Numbered from the stretch's first letter, positions 1 through 7,893 are shown. The stretch is DNA of 64,000 nucleotides from CBDCGS01 sp965216915 (GCA_965216915.1 CBDCGS010000011.1:1426001-1490000), one strand, 5' to 3'. The notes: generated by a model not told the origin, from the letters alone. Numbers and translations are program-made.

Positions 1-1
1 C

Positions 2-274
2 GAAGCGATTCGCTGTGGGCGACTCGTCAATGTCATGCCGGGCTGGGCACCCGACGTCGATGAGACGACGGAGCGCGTGATCTGCGCGGTCTACCCCGAC
101 AACAAGTGGATCCCCGCCAAGGTCAAAGCGTTCGTCGATTTCCTGACCGAGCGCGTCGGCAACCCGCCCTATTGGGATATCGGGCTCCCCGACGATTTTG
201 GCCGTCCCGCAACCGAAGAACCACACACGCCGATGCAGGATCCCAGTGCAACGGCCTCGGCGCGCAGCCGGTAA
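2..274 (+). CDS. LysR-type transcriptional regulator, C-terminal end (5' truncated by window)
   Basis: The reading frame is open from the window edge and ends at TAA 272-274, leaving about 90 residues. The segment VYPDNKWIPAKVKAFVDFL, followed by a short polar tail, is the pattern of the last strand and helix of LysR effector-binding domains (AVYP...P.KVRAFIDFL). The preceding GRLVNVMPGW matches the usual stretch in which the effector domain scores how exposed its promoter partner is. The DNA-binding half lies outside the window, so target and inducer are unknown. The assignment rests on motif resemblance only. Confidence 0.75.
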   Translation, partial: EAIRCGRLVNVMPGWAPDVDETTERVICAVYPDNKWIPAKVKAFVDFLTERVGNPPYWDIGLPDDFGRPATEEPHTPMQDPSATASARSR

Positions 275-282
275 GGCCTTCG

Positions 283-1137
283 CTACGCGGCGCGGCCGGC
301 CGCGTGATAGGCGCCCGAGCCTCGCGCCAGCACACGATCGTCCCGCACCAAATCGCCCGGCTCGAATGAGTTGAGGCCCTGCAGGCGCTCGTAGAGCGGG
401 CCAAAATCGATCGCCGCGAGCGAGAACAGCTCATCGAAATCGCGGATCACGAAATAGACCTCCTGGAAATCATCGATCCGATAGGTGGTCCGCAGAACGC
501 GCGGGAGGTCGAAGCGAATCCTGTTCGGCGACGGGCTTTCGAGCGAGAAAACGGTCTCGGCGTGGGACGAGACGATCCCCGCGCCATAAATGCGCAAGCC
601 TTCGGGCGTCTCCATCAGGCCGAACTCGACCGTGTACCAATAGAGCCTGGCAAGGTTGGCGAGGACACCGCGTTGGAGCGCGCGAAGCCCGCCCGCGCCA
701 TAGGCCTGCATGTATTCCGCAAACACCGGGTCGACCAGGAGCGGCACGTGGCCGAACACGTCATGGAAGACGTCCGGCTCCTCGAGATAGTCGAGCTCCT
801 CGGGCCGGCGGATGAAGCAGCTCGCCGGGAACCGCCGGTTGGCAAGATGCTCGAAGAAGATATCGTCCGGCACGATGCCGGGCACCGCCACGACCCGCCA
901 CCCGGTTTCGCGCATCAGCACCTCGCTGAGGCGCGCGAAATCCGGAACGCCGGCCTCCATCATGCCGAGTTTGTCGAGGCCGGCCAAAAAGGCCGGTGCC
1001 GCACGACCCGGAAGCACGGCGGCCTGACGCCGGTAGAGCGTCCGCCACACCGCGTGCTCGGCCGGCGTATAGGCCGACCAGTGCTGGTCGATCGTGAAAT
1101 CCGCGCGGGGCACGATATTGCGCCTAGAATGACTCAT
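283..1137 (-). CDS. phhA: Phenylalanine-4-hydroxylase
   Basis: This is the cytosolic non-haem iron, pterin-dependent enzyme that converts phenylalanine to tyrosine, the first step of phenylalanine degradation. At 284 residues it has the size of bacterial single-domain PheH, without the ACT regulatory domain of animal enzymes. The iron site is intact: H125 and H130 in HDVFGHVP and E171 in YWYTVEFGL. It is transcribed away from an Lrp/AsnC regulator, an arrangement seen around many bacterial phhA genes, and the 75-nt spacer carries a palindrome. No pterin-4a-carbinolamine dehydratase (phhB) is visible nearby. Confidence 0.97.
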   Translation of the reverse strand: MSHSRRNIVPRADFTIDQHWSAYTPAEHAVWRTLYRRQAAVLPGRAAPAFLAGLDKLGMMEAGVPDFARLSEVLMRETGWRVVAVPGIVPDDIFFEHLANRRFPASCFIRRPEELDYLEEPDVFHDVFGHVPLLVDPVFAEYMQAYGAGGLRALQRGVLANLARLYWYTVEFGLMETPEGLRIYGAGIVSSHAETVFSLESPSPNRIRFDLPRVLRTTYRIDDFQEVYFVIRDFDELFSLAAIDFGPLYERLQGLNSFEPGDLVRDDRVLARGSGAYHAAGRAA

Positions 1138-1158
1138 GAGGACAGAATAACCCGGGAA

Positions 1159-1182
1159 GAGATAAAATATTTTACGTATCTC
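1159..1182. promoter_or_regulatory. Candidate Lrp/AsnC operator between phhA and its regulator
   Basis: The divergent spacer contains the inverted repeat GAGATA-N12-TATCTC, centred on the 12-bp perfect palindrome TAAAATATTTTA at 1163-1174, in an otherwise GC-rich genome. Lrp/AsnC proteins favour AT-rich imperfect palindromes, and this one could serve both promoters. Binding is inferred. Confidence 0.5.
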
Positions 1183-1212
1183 CTAGAATCTCGCGGAAAA
1201 TAGGATAAAAAT

Positions 1213-1707
1213 TTGTCTAAATATCGCTCACTAGCGCACGAATTGACCCCGATGGACGACGCCGACCGCCGTATCTTGCGCTTGCTCCAGGAGGATGCGA
1301 GCCGTTCCGTTGGCGAGATTGCCGAGGCGGTGGGGCTTTCACCCTCGCCGTGCTGGCGCCGAATCCGGCGGCTGAAGGACCTGGGCGCGATCCGCGCGCA
1401 GGTTGCGTTGCTGGACCCGGAACACCTCGGCCTCGATGTGAGCGCGGTGGCGCGCGTGCGGCTCAGCCACCACAGCGCGGAGAACGTCGCCGCCTTCGAG
1501 CGCACGGTCGCGGACGCGCCCGAGGTGCTCGATTGCTTCGCCCTCAGCGGCGAGCAGGACTATCTGCTCCGCATCGTCGTGCCGGATATCGCCCGCTATC
1601 AGGCGTTTCTCGAGCGCGCATTGCTCCACCTGCCGTTCGTCGCGGCGGTCAATTCGAGCTTCGTTCTGAAGGCCGTGAAACACACGACGCGCCTGCCGAT
1701 TGCCTAG
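1213..1707 (+). CDS. Lrp/AsnC family transcriptional regulator
   Basis: An N-terminal winged helix-turn-helix (about residues 14-70, opening DDADRRILRLLQ) is followed by a RAM/AsnC ligand-binding domain with a typical L.G..DYLLR-like segment (LSGEQDYLLRIVV). The start used is TTG 1213, preceded at a good distance by AGGA (1202-1205). ATG 1252 begins exactly at the conserved MDDADRRIL but lacks a clear ribosome site, so either is possible. Its position divergent from phhA suggests that it controls phenylalanine hydroxylation, probably with phenylalanine or tyrosine as effector. That role is inferred from context. Confidence 0.9.
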   Translation: MSKYRSLAHELTPMDDADRRILRLLQEDASRSVGEIAEAVGLSPSPCWRRIRRLKDLGAIRAQVALLDPEHLGLDVSAVARVRLSHHSAENVAAFERTVADAPEVLDCFALSGEQDYLLRIVVPDIARYQAFLERALLHLPFVAAVNSSFVLKAVKHTTRLPIA

Positions 1708-1719
1708 GCAGCCCCCGGT

Positions 1720-2052
1720 TCAGCCGCGATCAATCGTCGCCCGCGCGTGTTCGGGCTCCCGGTAGCAGGAGACCTCCCCGAGCGTGCGATAGCAATGGGT
1801 CGCGCCCTCGGTCGGCTCAGCGCTCAGGCCTTGGTAAGGGTGACACACAGGCTCCCCGCCGAGCACGCGGAGCCACTGGCAATCCTCCCCAGCCGTGCGG
1901 GCGAGCGTGTAGTCCACATAGGACGCGCAGCCCGAGAGGAGGAGCAAACCGGCGAGTACGGCGACGCCCGCCACGCCCGTGCGGCTTTGTCGCGGTCCGT
2001 CAGAGCCAAGCTCCGCGGTTTGCTGCCGCCGTCTCATGCCAAATGGTCTCAC
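1720..2052 (-). CDS. Small putative lipoprotein
   Basis: A 110-residue protein with an N-terminal basic stretch, a hydrophobic segment (VAGVAVLAGLLLL) and a lipobox LLSGC with the modifiable cysteine at residue 42. It is therefore probably exported by Sec and lipid-anchored. The mature part is short and contains four further cysteines (CQW, VCH, HCY, SCY), which may form disulfides in the periplasm. I do not recognise a family. The gene converges with the Lrp-type regulator (12 nt apart) and is divergent from the PilZ gene. Confidence 0.65.
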   Translation of the reverse strand: MRPFGMRRRQQTAELGSDGPRQSRTGVAGVAVLAGLLLLSGCASYVDYTLARTAGEDCQWLRVLGGEPVCHPYQGLSAEPTEGATHCYRTLGEVSCYREPEHARATIDRG

Positions 2053-2090
2053 GAGCGCGGCGCACGTCGCAATCGTGCCGGACAGCTTGG

Positions 2091-2105
2091 TTAATCCCTG
2101 GTTAG
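2091..2105. promoter_or_regulatory. CtrA-like box (one mismatch) in front of the PilZ gene
   Basis: The sequence TTAA-TCCCTGG-TTAG matches the alphaproteobacterial CtrA site TTAA-N7-TTAA at seven of eight fixed positions. It lies about 46 nt before the PilZ start and 39 nt before the divergent lipoprotein start. A weak match in a small gap, so only a candidate. Confidence 0.3.
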
Positions 2106-2151
2106 GTGATCGACGCTAGCGTCAGCCCGTGCCCTCATCGATGCGGAATAG

Positions 2152-2493
2152 GTGGTCGTGCTCGGAATCAAGCTTTTTGGCGGCAAGAAAGACCGGCAGG
2201 GGAAAGACCGACGGCAATATGTCCGCCACACGGGCAGCTCGCTGACCGTGCTCGTCGATGGCCAGAAATACAAGACGATCGATTGGTCGCTCGGCGGCTT
2301 CCGGATCAAGGATTTCCATCGCGCGGTGTCGCCGAACGAGCGGCTTCAAGGCGAGGTATCGCCGCCGAAGGGCATCTCCGGCGAATTCATCGCGGAGATC
2401 GTTTGGGTCAGCGACGAGGGGCATCTCGGCTTGAAATTCCTGGAGATCGCGCCGCGGACATTTCTCTCGATGACCGACATCAAGGCCTGTTGA
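2152..2493 (+). CDS. PilZ domain protein (putative c-di-GMP receptor)
   Basis: A 113-residue stand-alone PilZ domain. Both signature elements for c-di-GMP binding are present: R21xxxR25 in RRQYVRH and D44-W-S46-L-G-G49 in IDWSLGGFRI. It ends with the GLKFLE strand common in these domains. Such proteins bind cyclic di-GMP and adjust motility, envelope or exopolysaccharide machinery by protein contact. GTG 2152 is the start used, and GTG 2158 is an alternative. Nothing adjacent identifies its partner. A CtrA-like box lies just upstream. Confidence 0.88.
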   Translation: MVVLGIKLFGGKKDRQGKDRRQYVRHTGSSLTVLVDGQKYKTIDWSLGGFRIKDFHRAVSPNERLQGEVSPPKGISGEFIAEIVWVSDEGHLGLKFLEIAPRTFLSMTDIKAC

Positions 2494-2518
2494 GGCGACG
2501 CGAGCGCGCGAGGCGCGC

Positions 2519-3166
2519 CTAGACCTCCATCAGAACATCGTGGGCCAACCGGTCGACGACCGCATCGAGCCCCTCATCCGTGCGGCAGTTCGTCAGCATG
2601 ACTGGCCGTCCCTTGCGAACCGCCTCGGCCTCCTTCTTCATCGTGGCGAGATCGACGCCGACATGCGGCGCGAGGTCGACCTTGTTGATGATCAAGAGAT
2701 CCGCTTGAAGGATGCCCGGGCCGCGCTTGCGCGGAATGTCGTCGCCGCCCGCGACATCGATCACGAACATCCAATAGTCGACGAGATCGAGCGAGAACGT
2801 GGAGGCCAGATTGTCGCCGCCGCTCTCGATCACGATCAGGTCGAGCGGCCGGAAGCGCATTTCGAGAAGATCGGCCGCCTCGATGTTGAGCGTCGGGTCC
2901 TCGCGAATCACGGTATGGGGACAGGCACCCGCCTCGACCCCGACGACGCGCTCGGGCGCGATCAAGCCGCCGCGGCGCAGGCGCTCGGCATCTTCCTTGG
3001 TGACGAGATCGTTCGTCACGATCGCAACCTCGGTGCCGCGCGCGGCGAAACGCGGCAGGAGGCGCTCGATGAGTGCCGTCTTGCCCGAGCCAACCGGGCC
3101 GCCGATGCCGACGCGCCCGCAGCTCAGCGCGGCGTCGGTCGCTGCGGCCCCCACCTGCTTCGTCAC
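2519..3166 (-). CDS. ureG: Urease accessory GTPase UreG
   Basis: A SIMIBI-class GTPase that delivers nickel to apo-urease. The P-loop GGPVGSGKT occupies residues 22-30. The nickel-binding CPH motif is at C82-P-H84, the SGGDNLASTFS segment follows, and the guanine-specificity NKVD is present. The length (215) is normal. It lies 15 nt downstream of ureE on the same strand. No urease structural genes (ureABC) and no ureD or ureF are in the window, so this is an isolated ureE-ureG pair. The rest may be elsewhere on the chromosome. Confidence 0.96.
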   Translation of the reverse strand: MTKQVGAAATDAALSCGRVGIGGPVGSGKTALIERLLPRFAARGTEVAIVTNDLVTKEDAERLRRGGLIAPERVVGVEAGACPHTVIREDPTLNIEAADLLEMRFRPLDLIVIESGGDNLASTFSLDLVDYWMFVIDVAGGDDIPRKRGPGILQADLLIINKVDLAPHVGVDLATMKKEAEAVRKGRPVMLTNCRTDEGLDAVVDRLAHDVLMEV

Positions 3167-3181
3167 TAGCCTGCCCCTTCC

Positions 3182-3622
3182 TTATTCCAGCTCCGCGCGG
3201 CCGTCGGCCAAATGGTCCGCGAGCCGCGCAAGATAGGACTCCCTCGCGCCGTCGAGCGCCACCTTGATGCACGCACCATCGAAGCGCACGCGCCAGTGCA
3301 GATTACCGCAGAAATAGCCGAGCTCCAGCGCCGCCGCCGTGTCGCGCGGCGTGAGCGTCAGCCACGCGGTCTCGCGCATGCGCACGACCACGGCGCGGGA
3401 CTCGTCCAGCAGCATGACCGAGCCGTTTTCCAAGCGATCCGCCCGGCTGATCGCGATTGCGCAATCGGTGCCGTGATCGGTGCTGACGCGCAGGCGCTTG
3501 CGCGCCGTGTCGGCCGCATCCAACGTGATCGTCTCGACGCGCCCGTCATGCTCGAGCGCGTGGAGCCGTTCAGCGAATGCGGCATCGGCTGCGTTGCCGA
3601 GGATCTGTGTGAGGCGCAGCAT
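3182..3622 (-). CDS. ureE: Urease accessory nickel chaperone UreE
   Basis: A 146-residue UreE-like metallochaperone. The N-terminal peptide-binding domain (RKRLRVSTDHG...) is followed by the metal-binding domain with LELGYFCGNLHWRVRF. H109 of GNLHW corresponds to the conserved interface histidine that holds nickel at the dimer centre. There is no His-rich C-terminal tail, so nickel storage capacity is probably small. ATG 3622 is chosen because GGGAGACGAGG precedes it; a longer frame to 3688 has no such signal. It is co-transcribed with ureG. Confidence 0.88.
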   Translation of the reverse strand: MLRLTQILGNAADAAFAERLHALEHDGRVETITLDAADTARKRLRVSTDHGTDCAIAISRADRLENGSVMLLDESRAVVVRMRETAWLTLTPRDTAAALELGYFCGNLHWRVRFDGACIKVALDGARESYLARLADHLADGRAELE

Positions 3623-3793
3623 GACCTCGTCTCCCTGCGATCCGGTCGGCTGAGAGCTTACGAGGGCCGGTCCTCTGCGCAAGCCCAACCTCGCGGCGTA
3701 TGACTCGAAACGACATGGGCACCGGACGCCTGATCGGCGTGATCGGGTTTGCGTCGCCGAATCCGGCGGAATTCGTGGTAATGCGTCGGCGGG

Positions 3794-4792
3794 CTAATCG
3801 AGCCGCACGACAGCGCCGCTCTCGGCCGATTCCTGCGCGGCGAGGACGGTGCGCATGGCTTCGGCCGATTGCTCCGGCGTGATCACCGTCGGCGCCGCAC
3901 CCTCGCGCACGCAGCGGTGGAAATACATGATCTCCTCGCGCAGCGCGCCCGTCACATCGCCGAGCGCGGGCCAATAGGTCGTATCTGGCCCCGCGAAGCC
4001 GTCGGGCGCGCACACGCCGAGATTGGGCGCGGTGTCTTGCACGTGGACGAAACCCTCCTCGCCGAGGATCGCCATGCGCTCGTCGATCACGAAAGGCGCG
4101 GTCTCCGGCATCGCCCAGGCACTCTCGTAGATCGCTGTCGCGCCGCTGTCGAAGCGGTACATGATGTGTAGGATCTCGGGATAGACGAAGTCGCGCACAC
4201 GCACGGTCTGCGCATAGACGCTCACGGCCTTGGCATCGGCGAGCCAGAGCATGAGGTCCGTGTCGTGAATCCCCGTGTCCGAGATGGGATTGACCTTGTC
4301 GAGAGCGCCTTCGGCCCATGCCGCAGGCACATTGCGCCTGGCGTTGAGCGCGACCACACGGCCGATCTTGCCGGCCGCGATCTCCTGTTTCGCGGTGACG
4401 AAGCGGGGGTTGAAGCGACACACATGGCCAACCATCAGGTGGCTCTTCGCCCGCCGCGCAGCCGCGCAAATGGCCGCGCATTCCTCGAGGGTCGGCGCCA
4501 TCGGCTTCTCCAGCAACACGTGCTTGCCGGCGTCGAGCGCCGCGATCGCGATCTCCGCATGGCTATCCCAGCGCGTCGCGATGTGGACGGCATCGATCGC
4601 CGGATCATCGAGAAGCGCGCGATAGTCCGGATGCGCCGCCGTCACGCCGTGGAGGCGCGCCACCTCATCGAGGCGCGCCTCATCGCGGTCGGCAACCGCC
4701 GAGATGGCGAGCCCCGGAATGCTCGCGAGCATTTGACAATGGATCTCGCCGAACCAGCCGACCCCGATCACCCCGACACGCCATGGCGCCAT
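3794..4792 (-). CDS. Gfo/Idh/MocA family NAD(P)-dependent oxidoreductase
   Basis: 332 residues with an N-terminal Rossmann fold (GVIGVGWFG), the EKP motif (LLEKPMAP) carrying the usual lysine, and a C-terminal sheet domain containing ISDTGIHDTDLMLW, where the conserved histidine/aspartate pair of this family sits. Members oxidise or reduce sugars, inositols and related cyclic polyols. The substrate cannot be read from the sequence. ATG 4792 matches the family start; the frame extends seven codons further to 4813. It stands alone between ureE and a small CxxC protein. Confidence 0.9.
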   Translation of the reverse strand: MAPWRVGVIGVGWFGEIHCQMLASIPGLAISAVADRDEARLDEVARLHGVTAAHPDYRALLDDPAIDAVHIATRWDSHAEIAIAALDAGKHVLLEKPMAPTLEECAAICAAARRAKSHLMVGHVCRFNPRFVTAKQEIAAGKIGRVVALNARRNVPAAWAEGALDKVNPISDTGIHDTDLMLWLADAKAVSVYAQTVRVRDFVYPEILHIMYRFDSGATAIYESAWAMPETAPFVIDERMAILGEEGFVHVQDTAPNLGVCAPDGFAGPDTTYWPALGDVTGALREEIMYFHRCVREGAAPTVITPEQSAEAMRTVLAAQESAESGAVVRLD

Positions 4793-4930
4793 CACACGGC
4801 TCCTTCCCTCCAATGCCGACCGCCATGGTAGTCCAACCGGGCCCGGCGCTGGAGCTTCTCATCGCTGGGCCGCCGCGCTAGGCTCGGCTGACACGGCGAT
4901 CCTGAGGGCGACACCGAGAGGGCGACCGCC

Positions 4931-5281
4931 ATGTGCGCGTTCTGCGCGATGATGGCCGGCGAGACCCATTGGACCGAAGCCGGCACCGACGCGGGTCGCA
5001 CCGCCGAGGCCGTGAGCGGACGCGCGCGCTACCTTGCTCGGCTTCAGCGGGTCGCCCTGATCAACCAGATCCTCGCCAGCTATGGCTGCGCGGTCTCCGA
5101 TTGGGCCAACAACCAATACATCGTGCGCGGCCACGCGGGGCGCACGATCGTGGTCGACCACGTGCCCCAGATCTGGGCCGCGGCGGAGGAGATCACGGGC
5201 CAACCGGCCGATCCCCTCGACCCCAGCCTGCTCGAGGCGCTCGGCGCGAGCGCGCCGGCCCGCCTCACGCCAGCCCGGTAG
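4931..5281 (+). CDS. Small CxxC-headed conserved-type protein of unknown function
   Basis: A 116-residue protein opening MCAFCAMMAGETHW, so cysteines 2 and 5 form an N-terminal CxxC with a histidine nearby. This looks like a metal or redox site. The middle (RVALINQILASYGCAVSDW...YIVRGHAGRTIVV) looks like a compact alpha/beta domain, and the tail is Ala/Pro-rich. A GAGAGGG ribosome site precedes ATG 4931. Other small proteins of proteobacteria share an MC-x-x-C...HW opening, but I cannot name a function. Confidence 0.6.
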   Translation: MCAFCAMMAGETHWTEAGTDAGRTAEAVSGRARYLARLQRVALINQILASYGCAVSDWANNQYIVRGHAGRTIVVDHVPQIWAAAEEITGQPADPLDPSLLEALGASAPARLTPAR

Positions 5282-5457
5282 CGAGCCCGGGCCTAGCTCG
5301 CGGGCGAAATCCCCCGCACATTCCCGCGCAACAAAAGAAACATTTCGCCGGCCTTCGGGACACACCGGTGAAAAGCCCCCTCCCTACATTGTAGTCACCG
5401 ACAAACGAGACGTTGCTCACCGCGGCTTCGTCTCTCAGCGCGGAAAGGAACGGAAAG

Positions 5458-5640
5458 ATGTTTGAGATGAACCGGAACTGGGTCCCGAAACTGGTCACCT
5501 CGCTGCGTGGCGGCGCCCGGGCGTGCCTGCCCCGCCGGCCGATCGCCGATCTCCGCTCCATCGACGCCCATACCCTGCGAGACATCGGGGTCTCCGGGCC
5601 TGGCATGGTGGTCGCCGCAACCTGGGACCACCGCCACTGA
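5458..5640 (+). CDS. DUF1127 (YjiS-like) small protein
   Basis: A 60-residue basic protein whose C-terminal half (IADLRSIDAHTLRDIGVSGPGM) matches the DUF1127 pattern L..L....LRDIG. Several DUF1127 proteins in alphaproteobacteria are RNA-associated regulators of phosphate, growth phase or stress responses. Here only the domain is certain. ATG 5458 has GGAACGGAAAG just ahead; the frame reaches back to 5413 without a ribosome site. A GAGACG-N16-CGTCTC repeat lies in the leader (about 5408-5436). Confidence 0.75.
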   Translation: MFEMNRNWVPKLVTSLRGGARACLPRRPIADLRSIDAHTLRDIGVSGPGMVVAATWDHRH

Positions 5641-5700
5641 CCGGCGCCCTTGGCGAGTGAGATCGCACCGGCGGGGACACGCCCGATGGCCGCTCGCAAG

Positions 5701-5749
5701 CCGGACGGGGTAGCACGACGGCAAGGCCAAACGTGCTACCGTCGTCCGG
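5701..5749. promoter_or_regulatory. Long imperfect inverted repeat (hairpin) before the Ldh-family gene
   Basis: The arms CCGGACG-G-GGTAGCACG and CGTGCTACC-GT-CGTCCGG can pair over 16 base pairs with one small bulge, around a 14-nt loop. It lies 61 nt after the DUF1127 stop and 37 nt before ATG 5787. No T-run follows on either side, so it is not a textbook intrinsic terminator. It may be a leader structure, a processing site or an operator. Confidence 0.6.
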
Positions 5750-5786
5750 AGAGCCCACACCTGCGGCACCACGGCCAATCGACGAT

Positions 5787-6902
5787 ATGCGGATTCCGGC
5801 GGACACGCTTCGCGACTTCGTCGCGGCGATCTTTCACGCAGCCGGGTGTTCGCCCGACGAGGCTGGACGGCTCGCGCACTATCTCGTGCTGGCCAATCTC
5901 TCCGGCCATGAGAGCCATGGCGTGCTACGCGTGCCACGCTACGTCCATTGGGTCCGCGAAGGCACGGTCGCCCTCGACAAGACCGTCGAAACGGTGGTCG
6001 ATGCCGGCGCCATCGCGGTGCTCGACGGCGGTCATGGCTTCGGCCACACCATCGGGCCCCAGGCCGTGCGGGTGGGTGTCGACAAGGCGCGGACACATGG
6101 TGTCGGGCTGATCGGGCTGCGCCGCGCGGGCCACCTCGGCCGCATCGGCGATTGGGCCGAGATGGCGGCGGAGGACGGGATCGCCTCCATCCATTTCGTC
6201 AACACGACCGGCCTCGGTCTCATCGTGGCCCCCTTCGGCAGCGCGGATCGGCGCATGTCGACCAATCCCATCAGCATCGGCGTCCCCGTGGGGGACGGCC
6301 CGCCGCTCGTACTGGATTGCGCGACCTCGACGGTGGCTGAAGGCAAGGTGCTGAACGCGTTGAGCGGCGGGCCGGTGCTCCCCGACGACGCGCTGATCAC
6401 GGCCGATGGCACCTTGAGCGGCGATCCGCGCGCCATCTATGGCGATGCGGCACGCCCGATGGACGACCGCTCCGGCGGCGGCGCGATCCGCGCGATGGCC
6501 GCGCATAAGGGGGCCGGCCTCTCCTTCATGTGCGAGCTTCTCGCAGGCGCGCTCACGGGGTCGGGATGCGCCAGGCCCGGGACCACCCTCCTCGACAACG
6601 GCATGCTCTCGATCTACGTCGTGCCCGAGATCCTCGACGCCGGCGGGGGGTTCGCCGATGAGGTCGCGCGCTACGTGTCGTTCTTCAAGAGCGCCCGGCC
6701 GGCCCCGCCCGGCGGCGCAGTGCTGTCGCCGGGGGAGATCGAGCAGGCCACGCGCAAAGCCCGCGCGCGCGACGGCGTTCCGCTCCCGGAAACCGTTTGG
6801 CAAAGCTTGATCGACACGGCGGAGGCCGTCGCCGTCGCGCCGGCGCGGATCGCGCGCGCGGCCGAGGCAGGCGTCGCCGGAGCGGCTGGCGATGGGGATT
6901 AG
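5787..6902 (+). CDS. Ldh2/YbiC family NAD(P)-dependent dehydrogenase
   Basis: A 371-residue member of the malate/L-lactate/ureidoglycolate/sulfolactate dehydrogenase family, which is structurally distinct from classical Rossmann lactate dehydrogenases. Family marks are GHESHGVLRVPRY near the N-terminus, the catalytic-histidine segment LRRAGHLGRIGDWAEMAA, and a central nucleotide-binding region ending in AHKGAGLSFMCELLAGALTGS. The substrate is probably a 2-hydroxy acid. ATG 5787 begins the conserved MRIPADTLRDF; the 18 extra codons to 5733 overlap the hairpin and are unlikely. Confidence 0.9.
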   Translation: MRIPADTLRDFVAAIFHAAGCSPDEAGRLAHYLVLANLSGHESHGVLRVPRYVHWVREGTVALDKTVETVVDAGAIAVLDGGHGFGHTIGPQAVRVGVDKARTHGVGLIGLRRAGHLGRIGDWAEMAAEDGIASIHFVNTTGLGLIVAPFGSADRRMSTNPISIGVPVGDGPPLVLDCATSTVAEGKVLNALSGGPVLPDDALITADGTLSGDPRAIYGDAARPMDDRSGGGAIRAMAAHKGAGLSFMCELLAGALTGSGCARPGTTLLDNGMLSIYVVPEILDAGGGFADEVARYVSFFKSARPAPPGGAVLSPGEIEQATRKARARDGVPLPETVWQSLIDTAEAVAVAPARIARAAEAGVAGAAGDGD

Positions 6903-6966
6903 CGCTCCGACCGGCGTTGTGCCACACTTATGGGTCTGACACCTACCCCAAGCGGAGGTACGCGTC

Positions 6967-7866
6967 ATGAAACCTGAAACGGTGCTGGCCCATGAGCCGA
7001 AAATCCTCACGCAGGCTCAGAGGGAGGCCTATTTTCGCGACGGCTACCTCCTGCTCGAGCGGTTCGTCTCGGAGGAGTGGCTTACACGGCTGCAAGCGCT
7101 GAGCGCGGCCTTCGTCGAGGAGAGCCGGTGCGTGCCGGCCTCGAACGAGAAGTTCGATGTCGAGCAGAACCACTGCGCCGAGACGCCGCGGCTACGACGG
7201 CTCACCCAGCCCGTCGAGCACCACACGGATTATTGGCGCTTTGCCAGCGATTCGATGATCACGGATCTCGCCGAAGATCTCCTCGGCCCCGACGTCTTGT
7301 TTCACCATTCGAAGCTGAACTTCAAATGGTCCGGCGGTGGTGAGGAGGTGAAGTGGCACCAGGACATCCAATTCTGGCCGCACACCAACTACAGTGTCCT
7401 GACCATCGGTGTGTATCTCGAAGACGTCGACGAGACGATGGGGCCGATGGGGGTGATCCCGGGCGGCCACGAGGGCGAGCTTTTCAACCTCTACGACACC
7501 CAAGGACGGTGGGCGGGCGCGATCGACGAGTCGGATCTCATTCGGGTTCCGCTCGACAAAGCGGTGTTTCTCACCGGCCCGGCCGGGTCTGTCACGGTCC
7601 ATCATTGCCGCATGGTGCACGGCTCACGGCCGAACATGAACCCGGCGCGTTCGCGGCCGCTCTTGTTGAACGCCTATTCCTCGGCCGATGCCCTGCCGGT
7701 CACCCCCAACCCGACCCCGTCGCGCCACAACGGCACGATCGTGCGAGGGAAACGCGCGCAGTGGATCCGCTACGATCCGCGACCGTGCTTGATGCCGCCG
7801 GATTGGTCGGGCGGGTACAGCTCGATCTTCGCTCTCCAGCAGGGCGAGGAAACGCGCGCCGATTGA
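6967..7866 (+). CDS. Phytanoyl-CoA dioxygenase (PhyH) family oxygenase
   Basis: A 299-residue cytosolic Fe(II)/2-oxoglutarate oxygenase. The metal triad is visible as H131xD133 in WHQDIQFWPH and H218 in MVHGS, with an arginine shortly after (ARSRPLLLNAYS) placed to bind 2-oxoglutarate. GGAGG 6954-6958 gives a strong ribosome site for ATG 6967. It follows the Ldh-family gene by 64 nt on the same strand, so a hydroxylation/dehydrogenation pair is possible. Substrate unknown. A second, divergent PhyH protein lies at 23832-24659. Confidence 0.88.
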   Translation: MKPETVLAHEPKILTQAQREAYFRDGYLLLERFVSEEWLTRLQALSAAFVEESRCVPASNEKFDVEQNHCAETPRLRRLTQPVEHHTDYWRFASDSMITDLAEDLLGPDVLFHHSKLNFKWSGGGEEVKWHQDIQFWPHTNYSVLTIGVYLEDVDETMGPMGVIPGGHEGELFNLYDTQGRWAGAIDESDLIRVPLDKAVFLTGPAGSVTVHHCRMVHGSRPNMNPARSRPLLLNAYSSADALPVTPNPTPSRHNGTIVRGKRAQWIRYDPRPCLMPPDWSGGYSSIFALQQGEETRAD

Positions 7867-7893
7867 GCCGAGGCGGATCGGGCAGGCCGGGAA

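Noticed and set aside
3700..3882. Small plus-strand frame between ureE and the Gfo/Idh/MocA gene
   Set aside because: It overlaps the end of a solid minus-strand gene, has no ribosome site and no recognisable product. I see nothing else supportable in that 171-nt gap.
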